Shown piece after piece: positions 12,601 to 24,600 of a stretch of DNA of 64,000 nt. The notes under the pieces are model-generated. The model saw only the letters and a list, made by a program, of their open reading frames with translations, was not told the DNA's origin and did not search any database. The stretch is taken from NCBI GenBank assembly GCA_033032175.1, contig CM065313.1, forward strand, positions 15,477,327 through 15,541,326, read 5' to 3'. The position numbers and the translations under genes are program-made. This DNA is from Saturnia japonica (Eukaryota > Arthropoda > Insecta > Lepidoptera > Saturniidae). The first letter of the stretch is position 1. Each line of letters starts with the position of its first letter.

Positions 12601-15600
12601 CGGGGTCTCAATACTGACGGCATTTTGTAGTCCACGAGAGCGGAGCCGCGGGCACCGCTAGTTTGTAATAAAATGAAAAACATTTTATGATTTCTTTGCT
12701 GGCAATAGTTAGTTGAGAGAGATAGGGCACAGAGCGAGCCGTTTGCTTGTATGCCAACTTAGTTATAAAAACAAAAACAATTTTGGAAAACTGTGCGTGA
12801 AATCAACTTGTAGGACATTATCATCTTATATGTATAGTACATACGTATACATTTCACAATTATCTGCGTCTTTGCAATAAGGTCATTGCGTTTTATAACG
12901 ATGTAATTTCCATTATAGCATAAGGATCCGAGTAAAAAGACCGAAGTCGATATGAAGACACGCGAGGAGATCCTGTCAATCATATCGCATCACGTGACTG
13001 CCGTCAATTACATATACCGGGGCACTCAGTTCGACGGAAAACTGAAACACAGGGATATTAAATTTGAAGTGCAACGGATCAAGGTGAGTCTTTAATCGAT
13101 CATTACTGTAATTACTATTATGACGATTATTACAATTAATGACGATTATTACAATTATGACGATTATTAATACTATGAAGATTATTATTATTATAATGAT
13201 TATTTTTCTTAATTTATAGACGAACTTTTATACACTTACATAATTATACATTATGAAAGGTTTTCTGAAAGCTGCACGAAAGCATAAAGTGTGTTAGATA
13301 CACTTATCTAATCTATACCTACTACTTTTATAAAGAGGTAAAGTTTGTGAATATGTTTGTGGGAGGTAATCTCTGTAATTACTGATCCGATTAATTTTTT
13401 TTTTTTCAGTAATAGGAAGCTAAATTCTCTCTTACCCTTGGGTGATATTGGTTTTTATTCTTCTTACATTTTATATTGTAAGTAACGCGGATTAAATCGC
13501 AGGCGGTTGCTTTTTTATACAGTACAGGTATGCGCTTGGTCCCGATCTCACCTGATGGTAAGCGAAGATGAGGCCAATGATGGATCACGCACACCTATTA
13601 AATGCCGATTCACTCTTCTCTTGAATACTCCCAAGTTATAGGTGGACGGTAAGACAGACGCCGGGAGTGAATTCCAGTGCTAAATAATATGAACAAATAC
13701 TTTATTGCGTTTTTTTAGTTTCTGCAATGGCGAGCTTAATGTTATAAAAAATCACTTTCTTCCTGCTAATCAGCGATATTGTGACATAAAATATCTTGTC
13801 GGTAGTGCAAGTAGAAAAATTTATAAAATTTCAAACACAAAAAATATAAAAGCTATGCATACAAATAAATAAAATTGAAGTGTGTGTTTGTTATGCTAAA
13901 ATATCAGCTTTTTACTAAATGTTTATAAAATTATGTACGGTACTTGTAACAAAAAACCTTCATTATTTAATTTTATATGTTCCCGTTTTCCGTACAGATT
14001 GATGACGACTCGTTATGCGACCCGCACCGGTATTCGAGCGAAACGCATAAGTTTTGTTTAGAAAATATTGATGTATCCAATTTCCTGAATCTCCATTCGC
14101 TGGGTAATCACGAGGACTTCTGCCTGGCATACGTGTTTACGTACAGAGATTTCACTGGCGGGACACTTGGTATGTCGAACATTACTTGCTGTGTTGTCTG
14201 TAAATACTTTTTCATATTACTTTGATATTATATCCGCTTTGAAGCAATGGTTGCCCATTAGTAATGTGTACGGACATCGCATCTATCGATGTGAGTTCGA
14301 ATCCTTGCAATGAGCCTGAGCTTTCGTTGAAGGAAAACATCGTGATGAAACCATAGCATGAATATAGGGATTTTACGAATGCACGCCAGTCCAGCTAGTT
14401 CAAGTTGAAAATCTGTCGCCAAACATCAATAGATGTGTTCCGGCAGCTGGACTTGAGTCAGTACTCCACCAGGCTTAGCGTGTTACCATTTTGGGTCACA
14501 TCGTCACTTAACACCAGGATAAACGCTAAACCTATAAAGAATAATAAAAAATATCTCGCTGTTGTGTTCCAGTTCGCGGGGTGTGGTTGGATCACGAGTA
14601 ATTCCATCACAGTCCTCAAGATTAGCAACCTATTAATGACTGGCCTCAGTTAGGAAACTTCTGAGGTTTGTTATATGGCCTAACGACTGGCCTCAGTTAG
14701 GACACCCGTCCTTCTGATTTTGTTAAAGTGGGCTCTAAAATCAATCAAAATCAAAATCAAATCAAAATTTAAAATCAGGTGGACTGTTGTAACATCTAAA
14801 TAAAAATAAAAATTCAATTTAAATCCCAAGAAGGTATTAATAAATGTCACCACCACCCCAGGAACAATACCACCAGTTCGGAATACATCCCAGTCATCGA
14901 GTAGAGCTGACAAGAAACTCGATTGAGTTTATCAGTATTTATTTTTTTACTAAATAAGTTTTGTTTACAGAAGTCTAAAAGACTTGATTGCTATTTTATA
15001 TTTATTTCTAGGGTATTAAAATTGTGCCTGTAGTTTGCAAGCATATTGTGCTATTTCATACTATAAAAAACCGAGTTAGTGAATATTAGATTTTAATCTG
15101 AACTTGATACTTTCTCTTATATTGTTTACAGTGGCATTCAGTTCAGTTTAGTTGGTAAATGAATTATTTGAATATAAAAAGTAAACACAATTTTGTTTCG
15201 GCCTGATGAATGTTTGCTGTCGATTAGGATATCGATGTAGAAATAAGAGCAATTATCGTTTGGTATTTTCTTATACGACTAAGGTGTAAATTCGACCTGA
15301 GATCTTGTTTGACATTTGTTTGGGGGTGTCTAAGTTCAATGGCACTGATCGGGTTAGGATTCGCAGTATTAATTTATTTAATTTAATGTATTAGTAACAT
15401 ATATTAAAGATAAATTTTATCTTTCTGCACTCCTTTTCCATATAAACTTTAACCATGCCAAATCTTACAGTCTTCCTTGCACGCAATACGCTTAAAAAGG
15501 TACCGAAAGCTTTTGCTTCACGTATTTAATATATAGATTACTATTCTTGTAATACCACCTTCCCCCTTCCACAAGAACTCTGGAAACCCTACTCATTGTA

Positions 15601-18600
15601 GGAATACAGCAAAAGGTTATTTGGGTGCGATCTTCTGTAGGATGAAAGTAAATTACCAGATGGGCTGCCCCAAGTAGAGAGAAATCTCCAAAGTGTTTCT
15701 CTGTCTGTTCCCTAAGTCTCTAGTATGCTCTCTTAATCTGAATTAAAATAAATTTCGTGGTATTGTAACGTAGGTCTGGCGTGGGTGGCCAGCGCGAGCG
15801 GTGCTTCCGGTGGAATATGCGAGAAATACAAGACGTATACGGAGACCATAGGCGGCATGTACCAGAGTACCAAGCGCTCCCTCAACACTGGAATAATTAC
15901 TTTCGTCAATTACAACAGCCGGGTGCCGCCTAAAGTCAGCCAGTTAACACTCGCACATGAGATAGGACACAACTTTGGATCACCGGTATGTTTTTTTTAT
16001 TTTATTTACAAGCTTTATGCTTTGTATATACTAATACAGTGTAAACTCTTTATAACGAAACTCAAGGGTCTGAGTATTTATTGTCGTTATAGAGAGTTAT
16101 CGTTATATGGAGTGAACAAAAAAACAACCAAATTAACAAGAATTTTTAATATGTATGTCTTAGATAATAAATGCTTATAAATTATTGTTTACACATATAG
16201 TCTGATAACTTTGTCTGACGTTTTTTGCTATGCCAGTACTTGTTTTGTATTATTTTATGTATTCTATTCATATCTTCTTCTATCAAACTTTTTCGTCAAC
16301 ACTAATCGCTTTCCGTTTACTGACCATGTTAACAGTTTCAAAGTAGGTTTACGACTAATAATACGATAGGTACCTAGTATGCTTGGTCGAAGACCATCAC
16401 ATCCGAGAAAACAATGCGTCATACTGTACGTGTTCAAGGCAATTAAGGATAACAAAAGCTAGACCGACCTCGGATGTTTCGGATCTTCAAAGTCTTTTGT
16501 TACCTGATCACATAACATAAACAATAATACCGATAATAAATATTTACTGTCTAAAAATATGAACACATTTCTTCGTAATAGAGAATGGCGTATCGCTATA
16601 AAGAGTGTTTCAATATGTGGGTTTTAACGCAAATCAACCAAGTTGGGCTCACTTCAACGTTATAGGGAGTTTATAATTATAAAGGATAACGTTATAAAGA
16701 GTTTACACTGTATATCGGGTCTGTGTCGTAATCCCTAACTAATTTTACAAATAAACTACAAAATATTCTCATAGCCCATTGTTCATGGAATGACTTATTT
16801 ACATCCTGTGTGCAAAATTTCATCAGAATTGTTCAACAATTAACAAAAAAATTATTTAATTCTTGTTTTTTACGATTTCTAATAGTAATATTGAAAATTC
16901 TTATACCCTATCAACTGACCAATGACTTAAGCATCCCGTGTACAAAATTTCGTAAGAATCGATGGTCATTTTTGAGTATCTTTTTCAAAAACATATTCGT
17001 GACCAGTGATCGTGTATCAGAATCGTAAAGTATTAACTGTTCAGACAGAACTACAAACAACAGATTTATAAATATATATGTGAATTGTACATGTTTGTAA
17101 ATGTTGTTAGCTGTTGGCGCTCTTTAGTAAATAAATAAATAAATATTTGATGTGTAACATCCAATCACGCGTATGTACGGCCGGGAGTAAAAACTTTCTA
17201 ATGGTTTCTGGTCGAGGGAAACGTCGCAACGTGTGATTATATAAAAATAAAATAATTAGATTATATTGATAGTTAAGATATGATTTTGGTAATTTGTTTA
17301 TTTGACAGCACGACTACCCGTCGGAATGCCGGCCGGGCGGGCAGGACGGCAACTTTATAATGTTCGCGTCGGCGACGTCTGGCGACCGCCCGAACAACAG
17401 CCGGTTCTCGACGTGCAGCGTCGGGAACATCAGCGGCGTGCTCGACGTAATAAAAAATATCTCGCTGTTGTGTTCCAGTTCGCGGGGTGTGGTTGGATCA
17501 CGAGTAATTCCATCACAGTCCTCAAGATTAGCAACCTATTAATGACTGGCCTCAGTTAGGAAACTTCTGAGGTTTGTTATATGGCCTAACGACTGGCCTC
17601 AGTTAGGACACCCGTCCTTCTGATTTTGTTAAAGTGGGCTCTAAAATCAATCAAAATCAAATCAAAATTTAAAATCAGGTGGACTGTTGTAACATCTAAA
17701 TAAAAATAAAAATTCAATTTAAATCCCAAGAAGGTATTAATAAATGTCACCACCACCCCAGGAACAATACCACCAGTTCGGAATACATCCCAGTCATCGA
17801 GTAGAGCTGACAAGAAACTCGTTTGAGTTTATCAGTATTTATTTTTTTACTAAATAAGTTTTGTTTACAGAAGTCTAAAAGACTTGATTGCTATTTTATA
17901 TTTATTTCTAGGGTATTAAAATTGTGCCTGTAGTTTGCAAGCATATTGTGCTATTTCATACTATAAAAAACCGAGTTAGTGAATATTAGATTTTAATCTG
18001 AACTTGATACTTTCTCTTATATTGTTTACAGTGGCATTCAGTTCAGTTTAGTTGGTAAATGAATTATTTGAATATAAAAAGTAAACACAATTTTGTTTCG
18101 GCCTGATGAATGTTTGCTGTCGATTAGGATATCGATGTAGAAATAAGAGCAATTATCGTTTGGTATTTTCTTATACGACTAAGGTGTAAATTCGACCTGA
18201 GATCTTGTTTGACATTTGTTTGGGGGTGTCTAAGTTCAATGGCACTGATCGGGTTAGGATTCGCAGTATTAATTTATTTAATTTAATGTATTAGTAACAT
18301 ATATTAAAGATAAATTTTATCTTTCTGCACTCCTTTTCCATATAAACTTTAACCATGCCAAATCTTACAGTCTTCCTTGCACGCAATACGCTTAAAAAGG
18401 TACCGAAAGCTTTTGCTTCACGTATTTAATATATAGATTACTATTCTTGTAATACCACCTTCCCCCTTCCACAAGGAACTCTGGAAACCCTACTCATTGT
18501 AGGAATACAGCAAAAGGTTATTTGGGTGCGATCTTCTGTAGGATGAAAGTAAATTACCAGATGGGCTGCCCCAAGTAGAGAGAAATCTCCAAAGTGTTTC

Positions 18601-21600
18601 TCTGTCTGTTCCCTAAGTCTCTAGTATGCTCTCTTAATCTGAATTAAAATAAATTTCGTGGTATTGTAACGTAGGTCTGGCGTGGGTGGCCAGCGCGAGC
18701 GGTGCTTCCGGTGGAATATGCGAGAAATACAAGACGTATACGGAGACCATAGGCGGCATGTACCAGAGTACCAAGCGCTCCCTCAACACTGGAATAATTA
18801 CTTTCGTCAATTACAACAGCCGGGTGCCGCCTAAAGTCAGCCAGTTAACACTCGCACATGAGATAGGACACAACTTTGGATCACCGGTATGTTTTTTTTA
18901 TTTTATTTACAAGCTTTATGCTTTGTATATACTAATACAGTGTAAACTCTTTATAACGAAACTCAAGGGTCTGAGTATTTATTGTCGTTATAGAGAGTTA
19001 TCGTTATATGGAGTGAACAAAAAAACAACCAAATTAACAAGAATTTTTAATATGTATGTCTTAGATAATAAATGCTTATAAATTATTGTTTACACATATA
19101 GTCTGATAACTTTGTCTGACGTTTTTTGCTATGCCAGTACTTGTTTTGTATTATTTTATGTATTCTATTCATATCTTCTTCTATCAAACTTTTTCGTCAA
19201 CACTAATCGCTTTCCGTTTACTGACCATGTTAACAGTTTCAAAGTAGGTTTACGACTAATAATACGATAGGTACCTAGTATGCTTGGTCGAAGACCATCA
19301 CATCCGAGAAAACAATGCGTCATACTGTACGTGTTCAAGGCAATTAAGGATAACAAAAGCTAGACCGACCTCGGATGTTTCGGATCTTCAAAGTCTTTTG
19401 TTACCTGATCACATAACATAAACAATAATACCGATAATAAATATTTACTGTCTAAAAATATGAACACATTTCTTCGTAATAGAGAATGGCGTATCGCTAT
19501 AAAGAGTGTTTCAATATGTGGGTTTTAACGCAAATCAACCAAGTTGGGCTCACTTCAACGTTATAGGGAGTTTATAATTATAAAGGATAACGTTATAAAG
19601 AGTTTACACTGTATATCGGGTCTGTGTCGTAATCCCTAACTAATTTTACAAATAAACTACAAAATATTCTCATAGCCCATTGTTCATGGAATGACTTATT
19701 TACATCCTGTGTGCAAAATTTCATCAGAATTGTTCAACAATTAACAAAAAAATTATTTAATTCTTGTTTTTTACGATTTCTAATAGTAATATTGAAAATT
19801 CTTATACCCTATCAACTGACCAATGACTTAAGCATCCCGTGTACAAAATTTCGTAAGAATCGATGGTCATTTTTGAGTATCTTTTTCAAAAACATATTCG
19901 TGACCAGTGATCGTGTATCAGAATCGTAAAGTATTAACTGTTCAGACAGAACTACAAACAACAGATTTATAAATATATATGTGAATTGTACATGTTTGTA
20001 AATGTTGTTAGCTGTTGGCGCTCTTTAGTAAATAAATAAATAAATATTTGATGTGTAACATCCAATCACGCGTATGTACGGCCGGGAGTAAAAACTTTCT
20101 AATGGTTTCTGGTCGAGGGAAACGTCGCAACGTGTGATTATATAAAAATAAAATAATTAGATTATATTGATAGTTAAGATATGATTTTGGTAATTTGTTT
20201 ATTTGACAGCACGACTACCCGTCGGAATGCCGGCCGGGCGGGCAGGACGGCAACTTTATAATGTTCGCGTCGGCGACGTCTGGCGACCGCCCGAACAACA
20301 GCCGGTTCTCGACGTGCAGCGTCGGGAACATCAGCGGCGTGCTCGACGCAGTACGCGACGGACGCAAACGGAACTGCCTGACAGCGAGCGCGGGCGCATT
20401 CTGCGGGAACAAGATCGTCGAGGAGGGCGAGGAATGCGATTGTGGTCACTATTTTTTTAAATGAAAACTTCTTTAGTACCGTTGTACTTTGAAAGGTGAT
20501 GAAACGAAAATGCGACGCTCCAAAGAGACAAACACATATATCGAAACTTTTAACTGTAATTCAAAAGTGAACTTTATGCAAACTACTAAAAAGAGACATT
20601 TTTATGGCCAGATTTACAAAATAATGCGAAATTTTAATTTCTCAAAAACTTTTTCCCCGCATTATAAAATATTATATTTAGTCTAATTATACAGTGATCT
20701 TTTGTGACTTCTGATATTTTTAGACAAAGATGGCCTCTAATAATTAAGAACGTATTTGACTTACTCTAAGCTTATTATTTAAATAGTAAAAACAGGTAAT
20801 GATTTGTTGGCACTAGTCGCAGCTAGTATGTGATCCTATACCACCCCAAAGCTGAATAGTAGAAATTAAAATAAAATAACTTTTCATCATTCCGAGGCCG
20901 AAAGTTTGAATTTCTTCTTTTGTTTGCGGGAAGAAAGATGCATATTTCAGACTGCTCACAATTAGTGACAGTTTAAAATTTAGTCTTTTTTTGTTTTAAT
21001 TTTCTTCCCGTTAACTATTTGAAATAACTCATTACCATGGTAACCGTGCAGTTGTTATTTCAAACCCATATTATTATACACGCGGCAATAACTTATCATT
21101 TAATAATAATAAAATAAAATAATATTGATCTAAAAGTTGAAATTTTCTGATTCTGATAAAAATTATATAAACGAATAATATGAACTACAATCGTTTTTCT
21201 TATATACAATATCATTAAATTTTCGGTCTTGATAATGTACTATTTTTTTTTTTGTGAAATATGTTCTGTACAGGGACACTCACCTAGTGGTATGAATATA
21301 GGTACTTTACGACCTATTCTCATACCTAACAAATGTACATAAAAACTTTATAAAAATCGGTCCAGTCGTTTCGGAGGAGTGCGACCGCAAACACCGTGAC
21401 ATGAGATGTTTATTTATAAGATTGTTATTTAATGAATGAATATTATGTAGGTTACGACGAGATCGAGTGTAAAGAGCGCTGTTGCTATCCGAGACAAGTG
21501 AACAACTACGATAGAGAGAGAAACAGCACTGCTAAAGGATGTACTAGAAGAGCCCACACGCAATGCAGGTCAGAAAATTGTGAATTCAATTCTTCTAGTC

Positions 21601-24600
21601 TTACCTTTATTGTGTTATCATATTTATGAGCGTTGAGATCCATTTTTTATAACTTTCTCGTGATTATCTTTTTTTATAGTCATAGCTTTTTGTGGTACCG
21701 TGGAGAAATGGAGCCGTATCCCGTCCAATATGCTCCCTCCTTACGACAGGTCGGCAAATTAACAGTACTGTCCCTGATGGTAAGCACAGTATACAATCTG
21801 AACACAACGGTGAACATCGAGAGATTGGTAATCCATCGGCGGTCGCTTGGTGCGTGTGCTGGTGCGGGTTATCGAATGACCAGACGATAGCTCCGGTCTA
21901 TACTACGGACTATTGATTCCGTGGTTTCCGCACTTTGAAAACTATTACTGGATTGCCGAGTAAAAATACGTCGATGACTATAAATTCAACTTTTATTGAT
22001 CACTATTTACAATATTCACTTGTTACTATCTACTTGTTGACAATGTCTTTATCACTATTTATTTTCTTGCTGACTTCTTGAGAACGAATGTACTTGTCGC
22101 TATGTTGTTTCTTGCCTGTTAGCCTTAGGGGCCCTATCCAAAAACAGAGCCGCTGCGGCTTTTACAGCTTCACCGAACTTGGGGGCGAGCGCTTAGGGCA
22201 CTCAGCCGTGAACGTTTTTGACGACTCGCACTAGGGTGCCAGAGTGGCCGAACCTCGGCTCGGGCGGTCGTCGCGAATGCGAAAAGGTCGCGATCTATCT
22301 AATTTCCTACTCCTACAATTTTTTTGAAGTTATACTTCTTTAGGCGCGTTATGAAAAAATGATGAGAGTGAAATTTTAAGCTATAAAGAGTGTTTCAATA
22401 TGTGGGTTTTAACGCAAATCAACCAAGTTGGGCTCACTTCAACGTTATAGGGAGTTTATAATTATAAAGGATAACGTTATAAAGAGTTTACACTGTATAT
22501 CGGGTCTGTGTCGTAATCCCTAACTAATTTTACAAATAAACTACAAAATATTCTCATAGCCCATTGTTCATGGAATGACTTATTTACATCCTGTGTGCAA
22601 AATTTCATCAGAATTGTTCAACAATTAACAAAAAAATTATTTAATTCTTGTTTTTTACGATTTCTAATAGTAATATTGAAAATTCTTATACCCTATCAAC
22701 TGACCAATGACTTAAGCATCCCGTGTACAAAATTTCGTAAGAATCGATGGTCATTTTTGAGTATCTTTTTCAAAAACATATTCGTGACCAGTGATCGTGT
22801 ATCAGAATCGTAAAGTATTAACTGTTCAGACAGAACTACAAACAACAGATTTATAAATATATATGTGAATTGTACATGTTTGTAAATGTTGTTAGCTGTT
22901 GGCGCTCTTTAGTAAATAAATAAATAAATATTTGATGTGTAACATCCAATCACGCGTATGTACGGCCGGGAGTAAAAACTTTCTAATGGTTTCTGGTCGA
23001 GGGAAACGTCGCAACGTGTGATTATATAAAAATAAAATAATTAGATTATATTGATAGTTAAGATATGATTTTGGTAATTTGTTTATTTGACAGCACGACT
23101 ACCCGTCGGAATGCCGGCCGGGCGGGCAGGACGGCAACTTTATAATGTTCGCGTCGGCGACGTCTGGCGACCGCCCGAACAACAGCCGGTTCTCGACGTG
23201 CAGCGTCGGGAACATCAGCGGCGTGCTCGACGCAGTACGCGACGGACGCAAACGGAACTGCCTGACAGCGAGCGCGGGCGCATTCTGCGGGAACAAGATC
23301 GTCGAGGAGGGCGAGGAATGCGATTGTGGTCACTATTTTTTTAAATGAAAACTTCTTTAGTACCGTTGTACTTTGAAAGGTGATGAAACGAAAATGCGAC
23401 GCTCCAAAGAGACAAACACATATATCGAAACTTTTAACTGTAATTCAAAAGTGAACTTTATGCAAACTACTAAAAAGAGACATTTTTATGGCCAGATTTA
23501 CAAAATAATGCGAAATTTTAATTTCTCAAAAACTTTTTCCCCGCATTATAAAATATTATATTTAGTCTAATTATACAGTGATCTTTTGTGACTTCTGATA
23601 TTTTTAGACAAAGATGGCCTCTAATAATTAAGAACGTATTTGACTTACTCTAAGCTTATTATTTAAATAGTAAAAACAGGTAATGATTTGTTGGCACTAG
23701 TCGCAGCTAGTATGTGATCCTATACCACCCCAAAGCTGAATAGTAGAAATTAAAATAAAATAACTTTTCATCATTCCGAGGCCGAAAGTTTGAATTTCTT
23801 CTTTTGTTTGCGGGAAGAAAGATGCATATTTCAGACTGCTCACAATTAGTGACAGTTTAAAATTTAGTCTTTTTTTGTTTTAATTTTCTTCCCGTTAACT
23901 ATTTGAAATAACTCATTACCATGGTAACCGTGCAGTTGTTATTTCAAACCCATATTATTATACACGCGGCAATAACTTATCATTTAATAATAATAAAATA
24001 AAATAATATTGATCTAAAAGTTGAAATTTTCTGATTCTGATAAAAATTATATAAACGAATAATATGAACTACAATCGTTTTTCTTATATACAATATCATT
24101 AAATTTTCGGTCTTGATAATGTACTATTTTTTTTTTTTGTGAAATATGTTCTGTACAGGGACACTCACCTAGTGGTATGAATATAGGTACTTTACGACCT
24201 ATTCTCATACCTAACAAATGTACATAAAAACTTTATAAAAATCGGTCCAGTCGTTTCGGAGGAGTGCGACCGCAAACACCGTGACATGAGATGTTTATTT
24301 ATAAGATTGTTATTTAATGAATGAACATTATGTAGGTTACGACGAGATCGAGTGTAAAGAGCGCTGTTGCTATCCGAGACAAGTGAACAACTACGATAGA
24401 GAGAGAAACAGCACTGCTAAAGGATGTACTAGAAGAGCCCACACGCAATGCAGGTCAGAAAATTGTGAATTCAATTCTTCTAGTCTTACCTTTATTGTGT
24501 TATCATATTTATGAGCGTTGAGATCCATTTTTTATAACTTTCTCGTGATTATCTTTTTTTATAGTCATAGCTTTTTGTGGTACCGTGGAGAAATGGAGCC

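Larger units (their letters stand above)
14542..20348 (+). repeat. Tandem duplication 1: units 14542-17447 and 17448-20348
   Basis: Two head-to-tail units of 2906 and 2901 bp. They differ by a 6-bp CAAAAT-type deletion near 17660, a single-base insertion near 18475, and very few substitutions (for example GATTGAG at 14921 versus GTTTGAG at 17821). Each unit contains intron sequence, a whole exon 6 and the start of exon 7. The right breakpoint lies inside exon 7 (…CTCGACG), fused to intron sequence TAATAAAAAATATC. No homology is seen at the junction. Confidence 0.93.

Noticed and set aside
14280..14310. A functional tRNA gene
   Set aside because: Only a box B-like motif is present; no cloverleaf can be folded and SINE-like sequence follows.
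16264..16455. Minus-strand 63-codon ORF in the long MITE as transposase
   Set aside because: No helix-turn-helix or DDE motif that I can recognise; present only because the MITE is duplicated.
17309..17449. Splicing from GACGTAATA at the 7A junction (17445-17450) into exon 6B
   Set aside because: A GT is present, but the exon would end in phase 0 while exon 6B needs phase 1, so the frame breaks.
15774..18886. A transcript containing both copies of exon 6 (or two copies of exon 7)
   Set aside because: Exon 6 (212 bp, phase 1 to 0) and exon 7 (235 bp, phase 0 to 1) cannot be repeated without shifting the frame.
20174..20464. Several overlapping ORFs on both strands of exon 7
   Set aside because: Out-of-frame shadows of the GC-rich exon, duplicated at 23058-23348.
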